NCBI GenBank assembly: GCA_015654635.1
Contig: JAATGP010000069.1
Location: 106,627 to 170,626 of the forward strand
DNA from: Alphaproteobacteria bacterium
GTDB taxonomy: Bacteria > Pseudomonadota > Alphaproteobacteria > Micropepsales > Micropepsaceae
Direction of reading: 5' to 3'
DNA: 64,000 bases
The position numbers and the translations under genes are program-made. The notes beneath the pieces are model-generated. The model saw nothing but the letters and a program-made list of their open reading frames with translations, was not told where the DNA came from and did not search any database. Below, one piece after another: positions 10,393 through 20,188 of the stretch (its first letter is position 1; every line of letters starts with the position of its first letter).

Positions 10393-12456
10393 TCAGTGCG
10401 TTTCGCTGATCGTGGCCGAATAGCTGGCCACCACGGTGCCGCCATTTTCCACCGGGCTGTGCACCGACACGGGCGCCTCCGGCGTTGGCGTCTTTGCGCC
10501 AGTGTCCAGCTTCTTCATGATCAGCGGCACCAGGGCGCCGAGATTGGCTCCGAGATCGCCGCCGCCCATGGTCAGCGCCAGATTCTCCGGCATGAAGCGC
10601 TGTGTGCCGCCCGCCAGGGCTTTGGCCACCGCCACCATCGCGGTCTGATCCTTGCCGATGGCAAGCTGTTGCGCTTCCAGGCCCTTGGCGACGGCGAGGC
10701 CCTCCGCTTCGGTCTTCACCGCACTGGCGCGGCCGACTTTTTCCAGGCGATAGGATTCGCCATCGGCCTCGGCTTGCACGCCTTGGGCTTTGTTTTTGGC
10801 GATGTCGATACCGACCGAGGAGCGGGCCAGTTCCGATTGCATATCAGCCTTGCCGCGCGATTGTTCCAACTCCAACCGTTGGCCTTGGGCTTTTTCTTCG
10901 GCCTTATAGGTCTCCTGCTGCTGATTGGCGATTTCGCGCGTTGTCAGCACATCGACCAATTGCTGCGGGAAGACCACATCCTGAATATACACGCCGCGGG
11001 TTTCGATGCGGTATTGCTTCAGCTTTTCGGTGATGTGCTCTTGCGCCTGCTCCTGCACCGCTTGGCGCTTTTCGATGAAGTCGATGGCCGGCATCGATTG
11101 CAGCTTGTCGCGGAAGTGATTGCCGACGGCGGCCTGCAGCACTTCGGTGACAAGGTTCAGCATGGTGCCGACGATGGAGATCACCTTCGGCGCTTCGGTA
11201 TCGGGAACGTGAATCTGCACTTGCAGGTCGATGTCGAAGACAAAGCCTTCTTTCGACTTGGCGGTGATCTGCTTTAGGCTTTTGTCGAGATCATGGGCTT
11301 GTGACGAGGCTTCGGCCCAATTCAGTGTCAAGATGAAGGTCGGCACAATCTCCGCCGAATAGCAGCGCGGATTGATGGCATATTTGCCGGTGCGCAAAGG
11401 CTCTTGCCAAATGCCGCGATGGCCGGGGCGCACCAGGCTGCCGAATTTGAAATCGGCGCCGGAAGTGTCTTCGGTGGCGAGCCCGACATAGGCTTTCAGC
11501 ACCGCCACTTCGCCTTGATTGACCACCAGCATCGGCACCAGCTCGACCGAGACCAGGAACGGGTTCAAATTGTATGCGCCATACATTAGCGGATCGTGCT
11601 GCAACCCGATGCGTCCGCCTCGATCGATGAAGGCTTGGAAGTCCTGATAATTGTTATGGACCTCGTTCTTTACCGCCAGGATCGATTCCACCAGCTCGGA
11701 ATCGGCGACACCGGGCTTTGCTTCCAGCTCGGAAATCTCCGAGAAATCGCCCAGGCGATTGGCGATGGCGCCTTTGGGCAGCGGCGGGCCTTCGTAAGTC
11801 GTGACGATACCAATCATGTCGACCACGCGGCCGTTGCCGAAATTTTTCGGCTCGATGCGCACGACATTCAGCACTTCCGGGTCAAGCCCAAAGGTTTCTG
11901 GCTTCAGGCCGTCGCGCCGTTCCAGCGCCGCATAGCGTTCATCAATCGGTACGCCGAAGACAGTATCTTTGGTAATAACGAGAAAACCCACCGGATGGAT
12001 CGGCACCACGGTACCGGGCGGCAGCACCGGGCGCTGCACGCCTTTCTGCCCGCCGCCCGTCACGAATGCGGCGACGTCGTGAAAATTGTCGAAGTCGGGT
12101 TTGTAGACGCCCGATTTGGCGCCCACCGGCAAGGGTTCGCCCACCTGGGCGATGACCAGACCGATTTGGCCTGCCGGAATCTGCACCATGGGATGGCGCG
12201 TGACATCATAGAGCGGCCAGAATTTGAACTGGATGCCGGGCATCAGCAATCGCGCCTGATAGCCCGCCTCACCATCGAAGGCGATGGCGCAGTTAGCCGT
12301 CAGCTTGCGAAAGCTGAAGCGCTTGCGCACCAGCCCGACTTCGGTTGGTCCCACGATGCGGATGGATTTGACGATATGGATTAAGATGACAAATGCGATA
12401 ATGGCGATCAGCCAGCCATTGACCGACAGATCGACCTTCGGCAGAAAATCGAACAT
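10393..12456 (-). CDS. SPFH/Band 7 (flotillin-like) membrane-associated protein
   Basis: N-terminal TM; VGPTEVGLVRKRF; long helical C-terminal region with REIANQQQETYKAEEKAQGQRLELEQSRGKADMQ. Confidence 0.85.
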   Translation of the reverse strand: MFDFLPKVDLSVNGWLIAIIAFVILIHIVKSIRIVGPTEVGLVRKRFSFRKLTANCAIAFDGEAGYQARLLMPGIQFKFWPLYDVTRHPMVQIPAGQIGLVIAQVGEPLPVGAKSGVYKPDFDNFHDVAAFVTGGGQKGVQRPVLPPGTVVPIHPVGFLVITKDTVFGVPIDERYAALERRDGLKPETFGLDPEVLNVVRIEPKNFGNGRVVDMIGIVTTYEGPPLPKGAIANRLGDFSEISELEAKPGVADSELVESILAVKNEVHNNYQDFQAFIDRGGRIGLQHDPLMYGAYNLNPFLVSVELVPMLVVNQGEVAVLKAYVGLATEDTSGADFKFGSLVRPGHRGIWQEPLRTGKYAINPRCYSAEIVPTFILTLNWAEASSQAHDLDKSLKQITAKSKEGFVFDIDLQVQIHVPDTEAPKVISIVGTMLNLVTEVLQAAVGNHFRDKLQSMPAIDFIEKRQAVQEQAQEHITEKLKQYRIETRGVYIQDVVFPQQLVDVLTTREIANQQQETYKAEEKAQGQRLELEQSRGKADMQSELARSSVGIDIAKNKAQGVQAEADGESYRLEKVGRASAVKTEAEGLAVAKGLEAQQLAIGKDQTAMVAVAKALAGGTQRFMPENLALTMGGGDLGANLGALVPLIMKKLDTGAKTPTPEAPVSVHSPVENGGTVVASYSATISETH

Positions 12457-12777
12457 TCAAGCCCCCTTTTTGCGCGCACGCTCCTGTACGGTGCAAAGGC
12501 ACCGCAGAGCGGACGGCAGTGGTTTGGTGTTATGCCGGGTGAGCGCGGATTGCGCGCCTCCAAGAAAGTGGCAGACAACCATGTGGGTATGCCCCCGCAG
12601 CAATACAAGCAGAGCAAATCCCAAGCCCCATGCGAAAACCAGAGGGCCAGATACCTCATCCCCGCATTGCGATTTCGCTTGACGCTAAATGTGACAATTG
12701 GCGAGTCGGGCAAACATCGGCGCCGCGGACAAGCCGTGCTATGAAGGCGTTTCATTGTGCAAGGCATGAGGGTCGAA

Positions 12778-13752
12778 ATGAGTGAACACTGGAAATCGCG
12801 GAAAGTCGTCATCGTTGGGGCCGGTGCGGTCGGCTCGACCTATGCCTACACCCTGGCCATTCGCGGCATGGCGGAGGAGATCGTTCTCATCGATGCCAAT
12901 CGCGATTTCGCCAAGGGTCAGGCGCTTGACATGATGCATGGCCAAGCTTTCTTTCCCTCGATCCAGATCCGTGAGGGCGGGCCTGCCGATTATGCCGACG
13001 CCACCCTCATCGTCATCACCGCGGGCGCCAAGCAGATGCCGGGCGAGACGCGGCTCGATCTCGTCAAGCGCAACACCGTCATCATGCACAGTTGTATCGA
13101 TGAGATCGTGGCGCAGAATTCGCCCGCTGTGGTGCTGGTGGTCTCCAACCCGGTCGACATCTTGACCTTCGTTGCCCACAAGCGTTCCGGCTGGGCGCGC
13201 GGCCGCGTCCTGGGTTCCGGGACGGTGCTGGATAGCGCCCGTTTCCGCCATCTCTTATCCCAGCGCTGCGGCGTCGACGTCCACAACGTCCACGCCCATA
13301 TCATGGGTGAGCATGGCGACAGCGAATTCGCCGCTTGGTCGATCACCAATATGGCCGGCATGCCGATCGAACAGTTCTGCAAAAACAATTGCGGCAAATG
13401 CCCGGATGCCGGTCTGGGGCGCGAGAAGATCATCCACGACGTGCGCCATTCGGCCTATCATGTCATCGATTACAAAGGCGCCACCTGGTTTGCCATTGCT
13501 TTGGCGCTGACGCAGATCACCTCGGCGATCTTGCACAATCACAACACCGTCCTCACCGTATCCGCCGTGCTCGATGGCGAATATGGCGAGCACGATGTGG
13601 CGCTGGGTGTGCCCAGCATCATGTCCTGGCAAGGTGTCGAGCGTATTTTACAAGTTGAGCTGCCGCTGCTGGAAAAAACCGCCCTGGCCAAATCCGCCGC
13701 CACCTTGCGGGAAATCATCGCCAGCCTCGATCTGCCGGGCCCGAAGAAATAG
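12778..13752 (+). CDS. ldh: L-lactate dehydrogenase
   Basis: KVVIVGAGAVGSTYAYTL Rossmann; VVSNPVDILTFVAHK; GSGTVLDSARFR; IMGEHGDSEFAAWS. Confidence 0.9.
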   Translation: MSEHWKSRKVVIVGAGAVGSTYAYTLAIRGMAEEIVLIDANRDFAKGQALDMMHGQAFFPSIQIREGGPADYADATLIVITAGAKQMPGETRLDLVKRNTVIMHSCIDEIVAQNSPAVVLVVSNPVDILTFVAHKRSGWARGRVLGSGTVLDSARFRHLLSQRCGVDVHNVHAHIMGEHGDSEFAAWSITNMAGMPIEQFCKNNCGKCPDAGLGREKIIHDVRHSAYHVIDYKGATWFAIALALTQITSAILHNHNTVLTVSAVLDGEYGEHDVALGVPSIMSWQGVERILQVELPLLEKTALAKSAATLREIIASLDLPGPKK

Positions 13753-13850
13753 CGGGTGGCCCATCCCACTATCGTTATGGCGGGGCTCGACTCGGTCATC
13801 CAGTGGTAGGCAACCCCAATCCGCATCCGTTTTCGGATCGCTGCCAAGCG

Positions 13851-15068
13851 TCACGAGCCGTTGTTACCTGCCTGGCCGCCTTCAATAGTTCGTAACACAG
13901 CGGTGGATTGAAATGCGATGCCAGCCTCTGTCACACGCAGTGTGAAAGCTCGAAGCAGAAGGTCGTCCATCTCTGGTGTTCCCGGCGCATATCCCATTTC
14001 GTTGTCAAGCGCAGGAAACTGGACAATAGCCTTTCCGTCTTTGCGTTCGCGATAATCAAAAAGCGACCCGTTATTTGGCTTGGCATAAAAGACGCGGAAC
14101 GATCCCTTTGTCTTCTTGAATGCGATCTTTGCAACTTCACCGAATAACGTTTCGTTTCGACAAAGGAAGATTAAGCGGTTAACGGCATAGTGAAGTGTTC
14201 CCAACTCGGCAGGCGAGGGTGTTATCGCTTCATCCGCTTGTTCGGAGACAGCAATTAATGGCGTACCGGCTTGCTCTTGTCTCTCCGGCGGAGTCTTTAC
14301 GACGTCTTTGGGTGTGTAGCCCAAGCGTGCTAGAGCTTCGCGGGCGATGAACTGCTCCATGGCAGACTTGATGATATCCCGATTGGTATCAACAACCTTC
14401 TGCGTGAGTTTTGAGAATTTATTTCCCACTTCGGACTGTTCCAGCAGAAACCGAATGAAATCGTCCGATGGCTCATCCTTGAAACGCTTCAGCGTCTCGA
14501 CAACGGATTCAAGCAAGAGCTTCTTTTTGGCCTCCGCACCAACGTCTTCCGGATTGAAGGATCCGCTTCTGATCGACGCCACTCCGCCGAGTGTGTTTTC
14601 GTCAATCGTGCCATTCTTCGCGATAGTCGCTAAATCTACCTTCAAGAAAGATGTGTCATCCATCATATTTGGCTTGTCGGAGTCAGCGTAAAATTCGAAT
14701 TTTATGCCATCGGTAAGGATGCCAAGTTTTACCGTTGGACAGGCGTTGAAATAAGCGCGGAGTTGTCCGCGGTCGTCCTTGAGTGCTGCGCCAACCTTTT
14801 TGGATTCAATAGCGATGACAGGCGCACCGTTATTTAAAATTGCATAATCGACTTTGTTTTGGTATTTGTCGGCGAAATCGGCGTGGTGCTCGGGGCGTAC
14901 TTCATCCGGGTTTGTCACGTCGTATCCGAGGGTCATCAAGAATGGCTGTACCAGCGATGCGTTGGTTGCGGCTTCGGATTCGACTTTCGCTGATCTGCTA
15001 ATGGCAAGTTTGGCGTGCGCGACGATGCGTTGACGAAACTCTTCAAGTTCAGGTGACATCGTTTCCAT
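13851..15068 (-). CDS. Solitary type I restriction enzyme R N-terminal (HsdR_N)-like nuclease-fold protein
   Basis: LVQPFLMTLGYDVTNPDEVRPE...KVDYAILNNGAPVIAIESKKVG PD-(D/E)XK pattern; no hsdM/hsdS or helicase nearby; visibly lower GC. Confidence 0.75.
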   Translation of the reverse strand: METMSPELEEFRQRIVAHAKLAISRSAKVESEAATNASLVQPFLMTLGYDVTNPDEVRPEHHADFADKYQNKVDYAILNNGAPVIAIESKKVGAALKDDRGQLRAYFNACPTVKLGILTDGIKFEFYADSDKPNMMDDTSFLKVDLATIAKNGTIDENTLGGVASIRSGSFNPEDVGAEAKKKLLLESVVETLKRFKDEPSDDFIRFLLEQSEVGNKFSKLTQKVVDTNRDIIKSAMEQFIAREALARLGYTPKDVVKTPPERQEQAGTPLIAVSEQADEAITPSPAELGTLHYAVNRLIFLCRNETLFGEVAKIAFKKTKGSFRVFYAKPNNGSLFDYRERKDGKAIVQFPALDNEMGYAPGTPEMDDLLLRAFTLRVTEAGIAFQSTAVLRTIEGGQAGNNGS

Positions 15069-15514
15069 CCCCCAATGGCTATAGCCGCTCGTGAAGAGCG
15101 CTTGGAATATCCGATTGTGGTTTGACCTTTACCACTATGGCGCGAGTGTTGCACGCTGCGCACGTCGGTGCAAGTTGCTGAAACAATTAGGGAGCTCTAC
15201 TGGCAGGCGCATGCGAGTGGTTCCCACGGGGGACACTTTGCCGTCTCATTCTGCCACAGAGCCTTGTTGTCAACGCCTCCAGTGCTTATGTGGAAGCTAG
15301 GCCGCGTTGTCTTAGCTCTCGTGGGTTATTCGCAAATAAAACTTAGGGGGAAGGGGGCAAAAGCGGCGCGAACCTAAAATCCAAAATCAAGATTTTGCGC
15401 ATCCTCCTAAATTGCTGACCAGCGCTAGGCATCCCCGCCCCGCAAAGGACGCATGCGGATAGCGCTCCTGTGCATGCTATACCGGCCACCAACACTCTTC
15501 ACATGGCGTAGCGC

Positions 15515-16465
15515 ATGGCCAACAAACCAGATCCCAAAAAAGTCCCCCCAGTCGCCACCGCGCGGCGCGAGCCTTTGCCAAGCCAGATTCCCAAGCACCC
15601 GGCGGAGGACTCGCAGGCGCCCCAGCGCATCAAGGCGATCCTCGACAATGCCTCGGCGCGGCGTTCCGATCTCGATCTGGATTTTATCGGTTCGGATTCT
15701 TTGCGCGGTGTGCGTTTGCAGCTCGATTACGAAAAAGCCGAATTGCAGCTCGCTCAAGCCGGTATCCGCAACACCATCGTGGTGTTCGGCTCGACGCGCA
15801 TTGGCGAACCCGCTGCGGCGCAGCGCACGGTGGCAACCTTGCAGGCGGCGCTGAAGGACGAGCCGGGCGATCGCGATCTTGCCCGCCGCCTCAGCGTCGC
15901 CGAACGCATTCTGGAAAAATCGCGTTATTACGATGTGGCACGCGAATTCGCCCGTCTGGTGGGTGAGGCCAACAAAACCGATGTGGGCCCGCATTGCACC
16001 ATCATCACCGGCGGCGGCCCGGGCATTATGGAAGCGGCCAACCGCGGTGCCTTCGATGCGGGCGAGCAGACCGTCGGCCTCAATATCTCGCTGCCGCACG
16101 AGCAATTTCCCAACCCCTACATCACGCCCGGCCTCTGTTTCAATTTTCACTACTTCGCCATGCGCAAGCTGCACTTCTTGAAACGTGCCCGCGCTTTGGT
16201 GGCCTGTCCCGGCGGCTTCGGCACCTTCGATGAGTTGTTCGAGGCCCTGACTTTGGTGCAGACGCGCAAGATCAAACCCATACCGGTAGTGCTGGTGGGC
16301 GAGAGCTATTGGAAGGCTGCGGTGAATATCGAGCATCTCGCTGCCGAAGGCGTCATCACCGAAGAGGATAAAGAACTTTTCTGGTACGCCGAAACCGCTG
16401 CCGAAGCCTGGAGCGGCATTCTGCATTGGTACGATAAGAGCGGCCAACCCCTCAGTGCGTTTTAG
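15515..16465 (+). CDS. LOG family protein (TIGR00730-like; lysine-decarboxylase-fold phosphoribohydrolase family)
   Basis: GGGPGIMEAANRGAFDAG and CPGGFGTFDELFEALTLVQTRK (PGGxGTxxE). Confidence 0.9.
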   Translation: MANKPDPKKVPPVATARREPLPSQIPKHPAEDSQAPQRIKAILDNASARRSDLDLDFIGSDSLRGVRLQLDYEKAELQLAQAGIRNTIVVFGSTRIGEPAAAQRTVATLQAALKDEPGDRDLARRLSVAERILEKSRYYDVAREFARLVGEANKTDVGPHCTIITGGGPGIMEAANRGAFDAGEQTVGLNISLPHEQFPNPYITPGLCFNFHYFAMRKLHFLKRARALVACPGGFGTFDELFEALTLVQTRKIKPIPVVLVGESYWKAAVNIEHLAAEGVITEEDKELFWYAETAAEAWSGILHWYDKSGQPLSAF

Positions 16466-16474
16466 GCAGACACC

Positions 16475-17848
16475 ATGAAACTCTCATTCCATGGCGCCGA
16501 TCGCGGCGTCACCGGGTCTTGTCACCTGATTGAAGCGGCGGGCAAGCGCATCCTGATCGATTGCGGCCTCTACCAAGGCAGCCGCGAACTCGATGAAGAA
16601 AACGCCCATCCCTTCGGCTTCGATCCCGCCAGCATCGATATCGTGCTGCTCACCCACGCGCATCTGGATCATTGCGGGCGTCTGCCGCTCTTGGTCAAAC
16701 GCGGCTTTGAAGGTGAGATCGTCACCACCGCCGCCACCGCTGAGCTGGCGCGCATCGTCATGGTGGATTCGGCGCATTTGCAGGAAGAAGACGCGCGCTT
16801 CAAAGCCAAGAAGTTTAAGAACCATCCCGAGCGCGTCTCGCCGCCGCTTTATTCCATCATCGATGCGCTGAACGCCGCCAGCCATTTTCGCCGCGTCGCA
16901 GTGTATGGCCAGCCCATCACTTTGGCACCCGGCCTCGATGCGACGTTCAGCGATGCGGGCCACATTTTGGGGTCTGCAAGTATCCTGCTGCAGCCCGCCT
17001 CCGGCGCTTCGGTGCTCTTCTCCGGCGATCTCGGCAAGGCCGAAAATCCCTTGCTCGCGGGCCCCACGCCGCCGCCACAGGCCGATATCGCGGTGATGGA
17101 AACAACCTACGGCAATCGCGATCACAAGCCGCTGGGACCTTCCATTCAGGAATTTTACACCGCGGTGACCGAAGCCTTTCAGCGTGGCGGCAATGTGGTG
17201 ATCCCAACCTTCGCGCTCGAACGGGCCCAGGAAATTCTCTATCTCATCGCCAAGGGTTTGGCGGGCAATCTGCTGCCGCCGCAGACTGCGGCTTATCTCG
17301 ATTCCCCCATGGCGGTTTCCGTCACCGAAATTATGGCGCGCAATCCCTCTCTGCTGCAGGCGGAAATCGCTGCCGCCATAGCCCAGGGCCGCGACCCGTT
17401 CCATTTCGACGCTCTGCATCTGACGCGCGACAAAGAAAAATCGCAGGCCATCAACGATATTAAGAGCCACGCGATTATCCTCGCCGGGTCGGGCATGTGC
17501 ACCGGCGGGCGCGTGCGCCATCATCTGCTGGTCAATCTGCCCCGCCCGGAATCGGCGATTGTATTTGTCGGCTATGCCGCGGGCGGAACGCTGGCGCGGC
17601 GCATCATTGACGGCGCCAAAGAGGTGCGCATCTTCGGCGAAGCGATCGCTGTGAAGGCGAGCGTACACACCATTAACGGCTTCTCCGCTCATGCCGGCCG
17701 CAGCGAATTGCTGGCCTGGCAAAAGAAAACCAGCGCCGCGCGCACCTTCCTGGTGCATGGCGAAGAAGAGGTGATGCAAGAATTCGCCGGCACACTCACC
17801 GGCACCAAAGTGGAAATGCCGCGCGTGGGCGATGCGGTGGCGTTGTAA
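16475..17848 (+). CDS. Metallo-beta-lactamase/beta-CASP RNA-processing exonuclease-like protein
   Basis: LLTHAHLDHCGRLPLL; FSDAGHILGSASILL; GSGMCTGGRVRHHL; FSAHAGR. Confidence 0.9.
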   Translation: MKLSFHGADRGVTGSCHLIEAAGKRILIDCGLYQGSRELDEENAHPFGFDPASIDIVLLTHAHLDHCGRLPLLVKRGFEGEIVTTAATAELARIVMVDSAHLQEEDARFKAKKFKNHPERVSPPLYSIIDALNAASHFRRVAVYGQPITLAPGLDATFSDAGHILGSASILLQPASGASVLFSGDLGKAENPLLAGPTPPPQADIAVMETTYGNRDHKPLGPSIQEFYTAVTEAFQRGGNVVIPTFALERAQEILYLIAKGLAGNLLPPQTAAYLDSPMAVSVTEIMARNPSLLQAEIAAAIAQGRDPFHFDALHLTRDKEKSQAINDIKSHAIILAGSGMCTGGRVRHHLLVNLPRPESAIVFVGYAAGGTLARRIIDGAKEVRIFGEAIAVKASVHTINGFSAHAGRSELLAWQKKTSAARTFLVHGEEEVMQEFAGTLTGTKVEMPRVGDAVAL

Positions 17849-17849
17849 C

Positions 17850-19106
17850 TCAGCCGAACCGCTCTATTCCCAGCCCCGTCATATCGATCTCGGGTTCGCG
17901 GCCGGAAATCACGTCGGCGAGCGCCTTGCCGGAGCCGCAGGCCATGGTCCAGCCCAGCGTCCCGTGGCCGGTATCGAGGAAAAGGTTTTTCAGCCGCGTC
18001 TTGCCAATTACCGGCACCGAATCCGGCGTCGTCGGCCGCAGCCCCGCCCACAGCTCTGCGCCGGTATAGTCCCCGGCGCGCGGAAACAGGCTGCGGGCTT
18101 GTTTGACGATGGCATTGGCCCGTACCGGATCCATGGCGTCGCTCCAGCCCGAAAGCTCCGCCGTACCGGCGCAACGCAAACGCCCGCCCAAACGGCTGAA
18201 GACGATCTTGTGCTCATCGTCGGTGATACTGACTTGCGGCGCCTGCGCCGTATCCGTCACTGCCAGCGTTGCGGAGTAGCCTTTGGCGGGATAGACGGGC
18301 AAGCGAAGGCCGAGCTGCCGGGCCCACACATGGCTCCAGCTTCCCAATGTCATCACAAAGGCATCGGCCGTAATGGGGCCCTTATCCGTCATCACCTGGG
18401 CAATGCGGTCTCCGTCGCGGAGAAAGCCGGTCACGGTAGTGCCATAGCAAAACAGCGCGCCTTGAGCCGCCGCTTGCGCCGCCAAGCCTTGGGTGAATTT
18501 GTGCGCATCGCCGGATTCATCGTCGGGGGTGAAGATGGCGCCGGTCAGTTCCGGCGCCGCATCGCCCAATGCGGGCTCGATGGCAAGGGCCTCTGCCACT
18601 GTCTTGGCTTCCCGTTTCAGACCCAGCTTTGCCATCAGCTCCGCGGCTTTGATGGCATGGGCAAAAGCGCTGGGATCGCGATAGACATGCAAGATGCCCA
18701 GCGTCTTGGCGTCATAGTCGATATCGACTTCGCGCCGCAATTCTTGCAGGCACTGGCGCGAGTAAAGTGCCACGCGCAAAGTGCGGTCGGTGTTGATCCG
18801 CGTGCGTCCCGGCGTGCAATTGGCGAGAAAGCGCAGCAGCCAGACCCACAATTCGGGATCGTAGCGCCACCATTTGAAGATCAGCGGGGCATCGGGCTTG
18901 CCCAGCCATTTCAGCGCCTGGAACGGCGTCGCGGGATTGGCCCAAGGCTCGGCATGGCAGGGCGAGACTTGTCCGCCATTGGCGAAGCTGGTCTCCAGCC
19001 CGGCGCCGGGCTGGCGCTCGATGACGCTGACCTCATGCCCGCTTTGGCGCAAATACCAGACAGCCGCGGTCCCCACCACGCCCGCACCCAAGACAACCAC
19101 TTTCAC
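17850..19106 (-). CDS. dadA: D-amino acid dehydrogenase
   Basis: MKVVVLGAGVVGTAAVWYLRQSGHEVSVIERQPGAGLETSFANGGQVSPCHAEPWANP. Confidence 0.92.
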   Translation of the reverse strand: MKVVVLGAGVVGTAAVWYLRQSGHEVSVIERQPGAGLETSFANGGQVSPCHAEPWANPATPFQALKWLGKPDAPLIFKWWRYDPELWVWLLRFLANCTPGRTRINTDRTLRVALYSRQCLQELRREVDIDYDAKTLGILHVYRDPSAFAHAIKAAELMAKLGLKREAKTVAEALAIEPALGDAAPELTGAIFTPDDESGDAHKFTQGLAAQAAAQGALFCYGTTVTGFLRDGDRIAQVMTDKGPITADAFVMTLGSWSHVWARQLGLRLPVYPAKGYSATLAVTDTAQAPQVSITDDEHKIVFSRLGGRLRCAGTAELSGWSDAMDPVRANAIVKQARSLFPRAGDYTGAELWAGLRPTTPDSVPVIGKTRLKNLFLDTGHGTLGWTMACGSGKALADVISGREPEIDMTGLGIERFG

Positions 19107-19184
19107 AGCACGGATTGCTCCCTTGGTGACGCCGGACAGTACGCCGTGCGAGCGGCGAAAAAAGGTCCGAAACGCCGCGGCCGA

Positions 19185-20168
19185 CTAAAGCATCGACGGC
19201 ACAACCAGATCCGGCGCGACATGGCCGTCGGCGAAGCATTTGATGTTGAGGATGACACGCTCGCCCATCTCGATCCGCCCTTCGATGGTGGCCGAGGCCA
19301 TATGCGGCAGCAGCACCACATTGGGCGCCTTCAGCAGCAGCGGGTTAACCGCCGGTTCGCGTTCATAGACATCCAGTCCAGCGCCCGCCAATTGGCCCGC
19401 CGCCAGCATTTCGGCCAACGCATCTTCGTCGATGATTTCGCCGCGTGCGGTGTTGACGAGATAGGCGCTGGGTTTGAGCAGTTTCAGCCGCCGCGGCCCA
19501 AGCAGGTGATAGGTCGCGGGTGTGCGCGGGCAATTGACCGAGATCACGTCCATGCGCATCAGCATCTGGTCGAGGTTTTCCCAATAGGTCGCCTCGAGCG
19601 CGGCTTCCACATGGGCATGCACGGGTTTGCGGTTGTGATAATGGATTTGCATGCCGAAGGCTTTGGCGCGCGCCGCCACCGCTTCGCCGATGCGGCCCAT
19701 GCCGACGATGCCGAGCCTTTTGCCGGTCAAGCGATGGCCCAGCATCCAGGTTGGCGACCAGCCGGTGAAGCCGCCGCGCTCCAATTCGATGGCGCCCTCG
19801 ATAAAGCGCCGCGGTACCGCCAGGATCAGCGCCATGGTGGCGTCTGCCGTATCGTTGGTCAAAACGCCGGGGGTGTTGGTGATGGCCAGCCCGCGCGTCA
19901 GCGCCACATGGACATCGATATTGTCGAAACCATTGGCGTAATTGGCGATCATTTTCAGTTGCGGTCCGGCTTCGGCCAGAACCGAGGCATCCAGCCGGTC
20001 GGTGATGGTCGGCACGATGATCTCGGCGGTCCTCAATGCTTCGACCAATTCATTGCGTGACAGCGCCCGGTCGCTTTCGTTCAGCCGCGTATCGAACAAT
20101 TCGCGCAAGCGCGTTTCGATCACATCCGGCAGCTTACGGGTGACGATGACGACGGGTTTTTTCTGCAT
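19185..20168 (-). CDS. D-isomer-specific 2-hydroxyacid dehydrogenase
   Basis: LGIVGMGRIGEAVAARAKAFGM; VNTARGEIIDEDALAEML; start MQKKPVVIVTRKLP. Confidence 0.88.
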   Translation of the reverse strand: MQKKPVVIVTRKLPDVIETRLRELFDTRLNESDRALSRNELVEALRTAEIIVPTITDRLDASVLAEAGPQLKMIANYANGFDNIDVHVALTRGLAITNTPGVLTNDTADATMALILAVPRRFIEGAIELERGGFTGWSPTWMLGHRLTGKRLGIVGMGRIGEAVAARAKAFGMQIHYHNRKPVHAHVEAALEATYWENLDQMLMRMDVISVNCPRTPATYHLLGPRRLKLLKPSAYLVNTARGEIIDEDALAEMLAAGQLAGAGLDVYEREPAVNPLLLKAPNVVLLPHMASATIEGRIEMGERVILNIKCFADGHVAPDLVVPSML

Positions 20169-20188
20169 AAATATCTCGCAGCGGCAGA

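Noticed and set aside
17832-20060. 742-aa + strand ORF opposite dadA and the hydroxyacid dehydrogenase
   Set aside because: Antisense shadow of two well-supported enzymes in high-GC DNA; low-complexity composition, no recognisable family.
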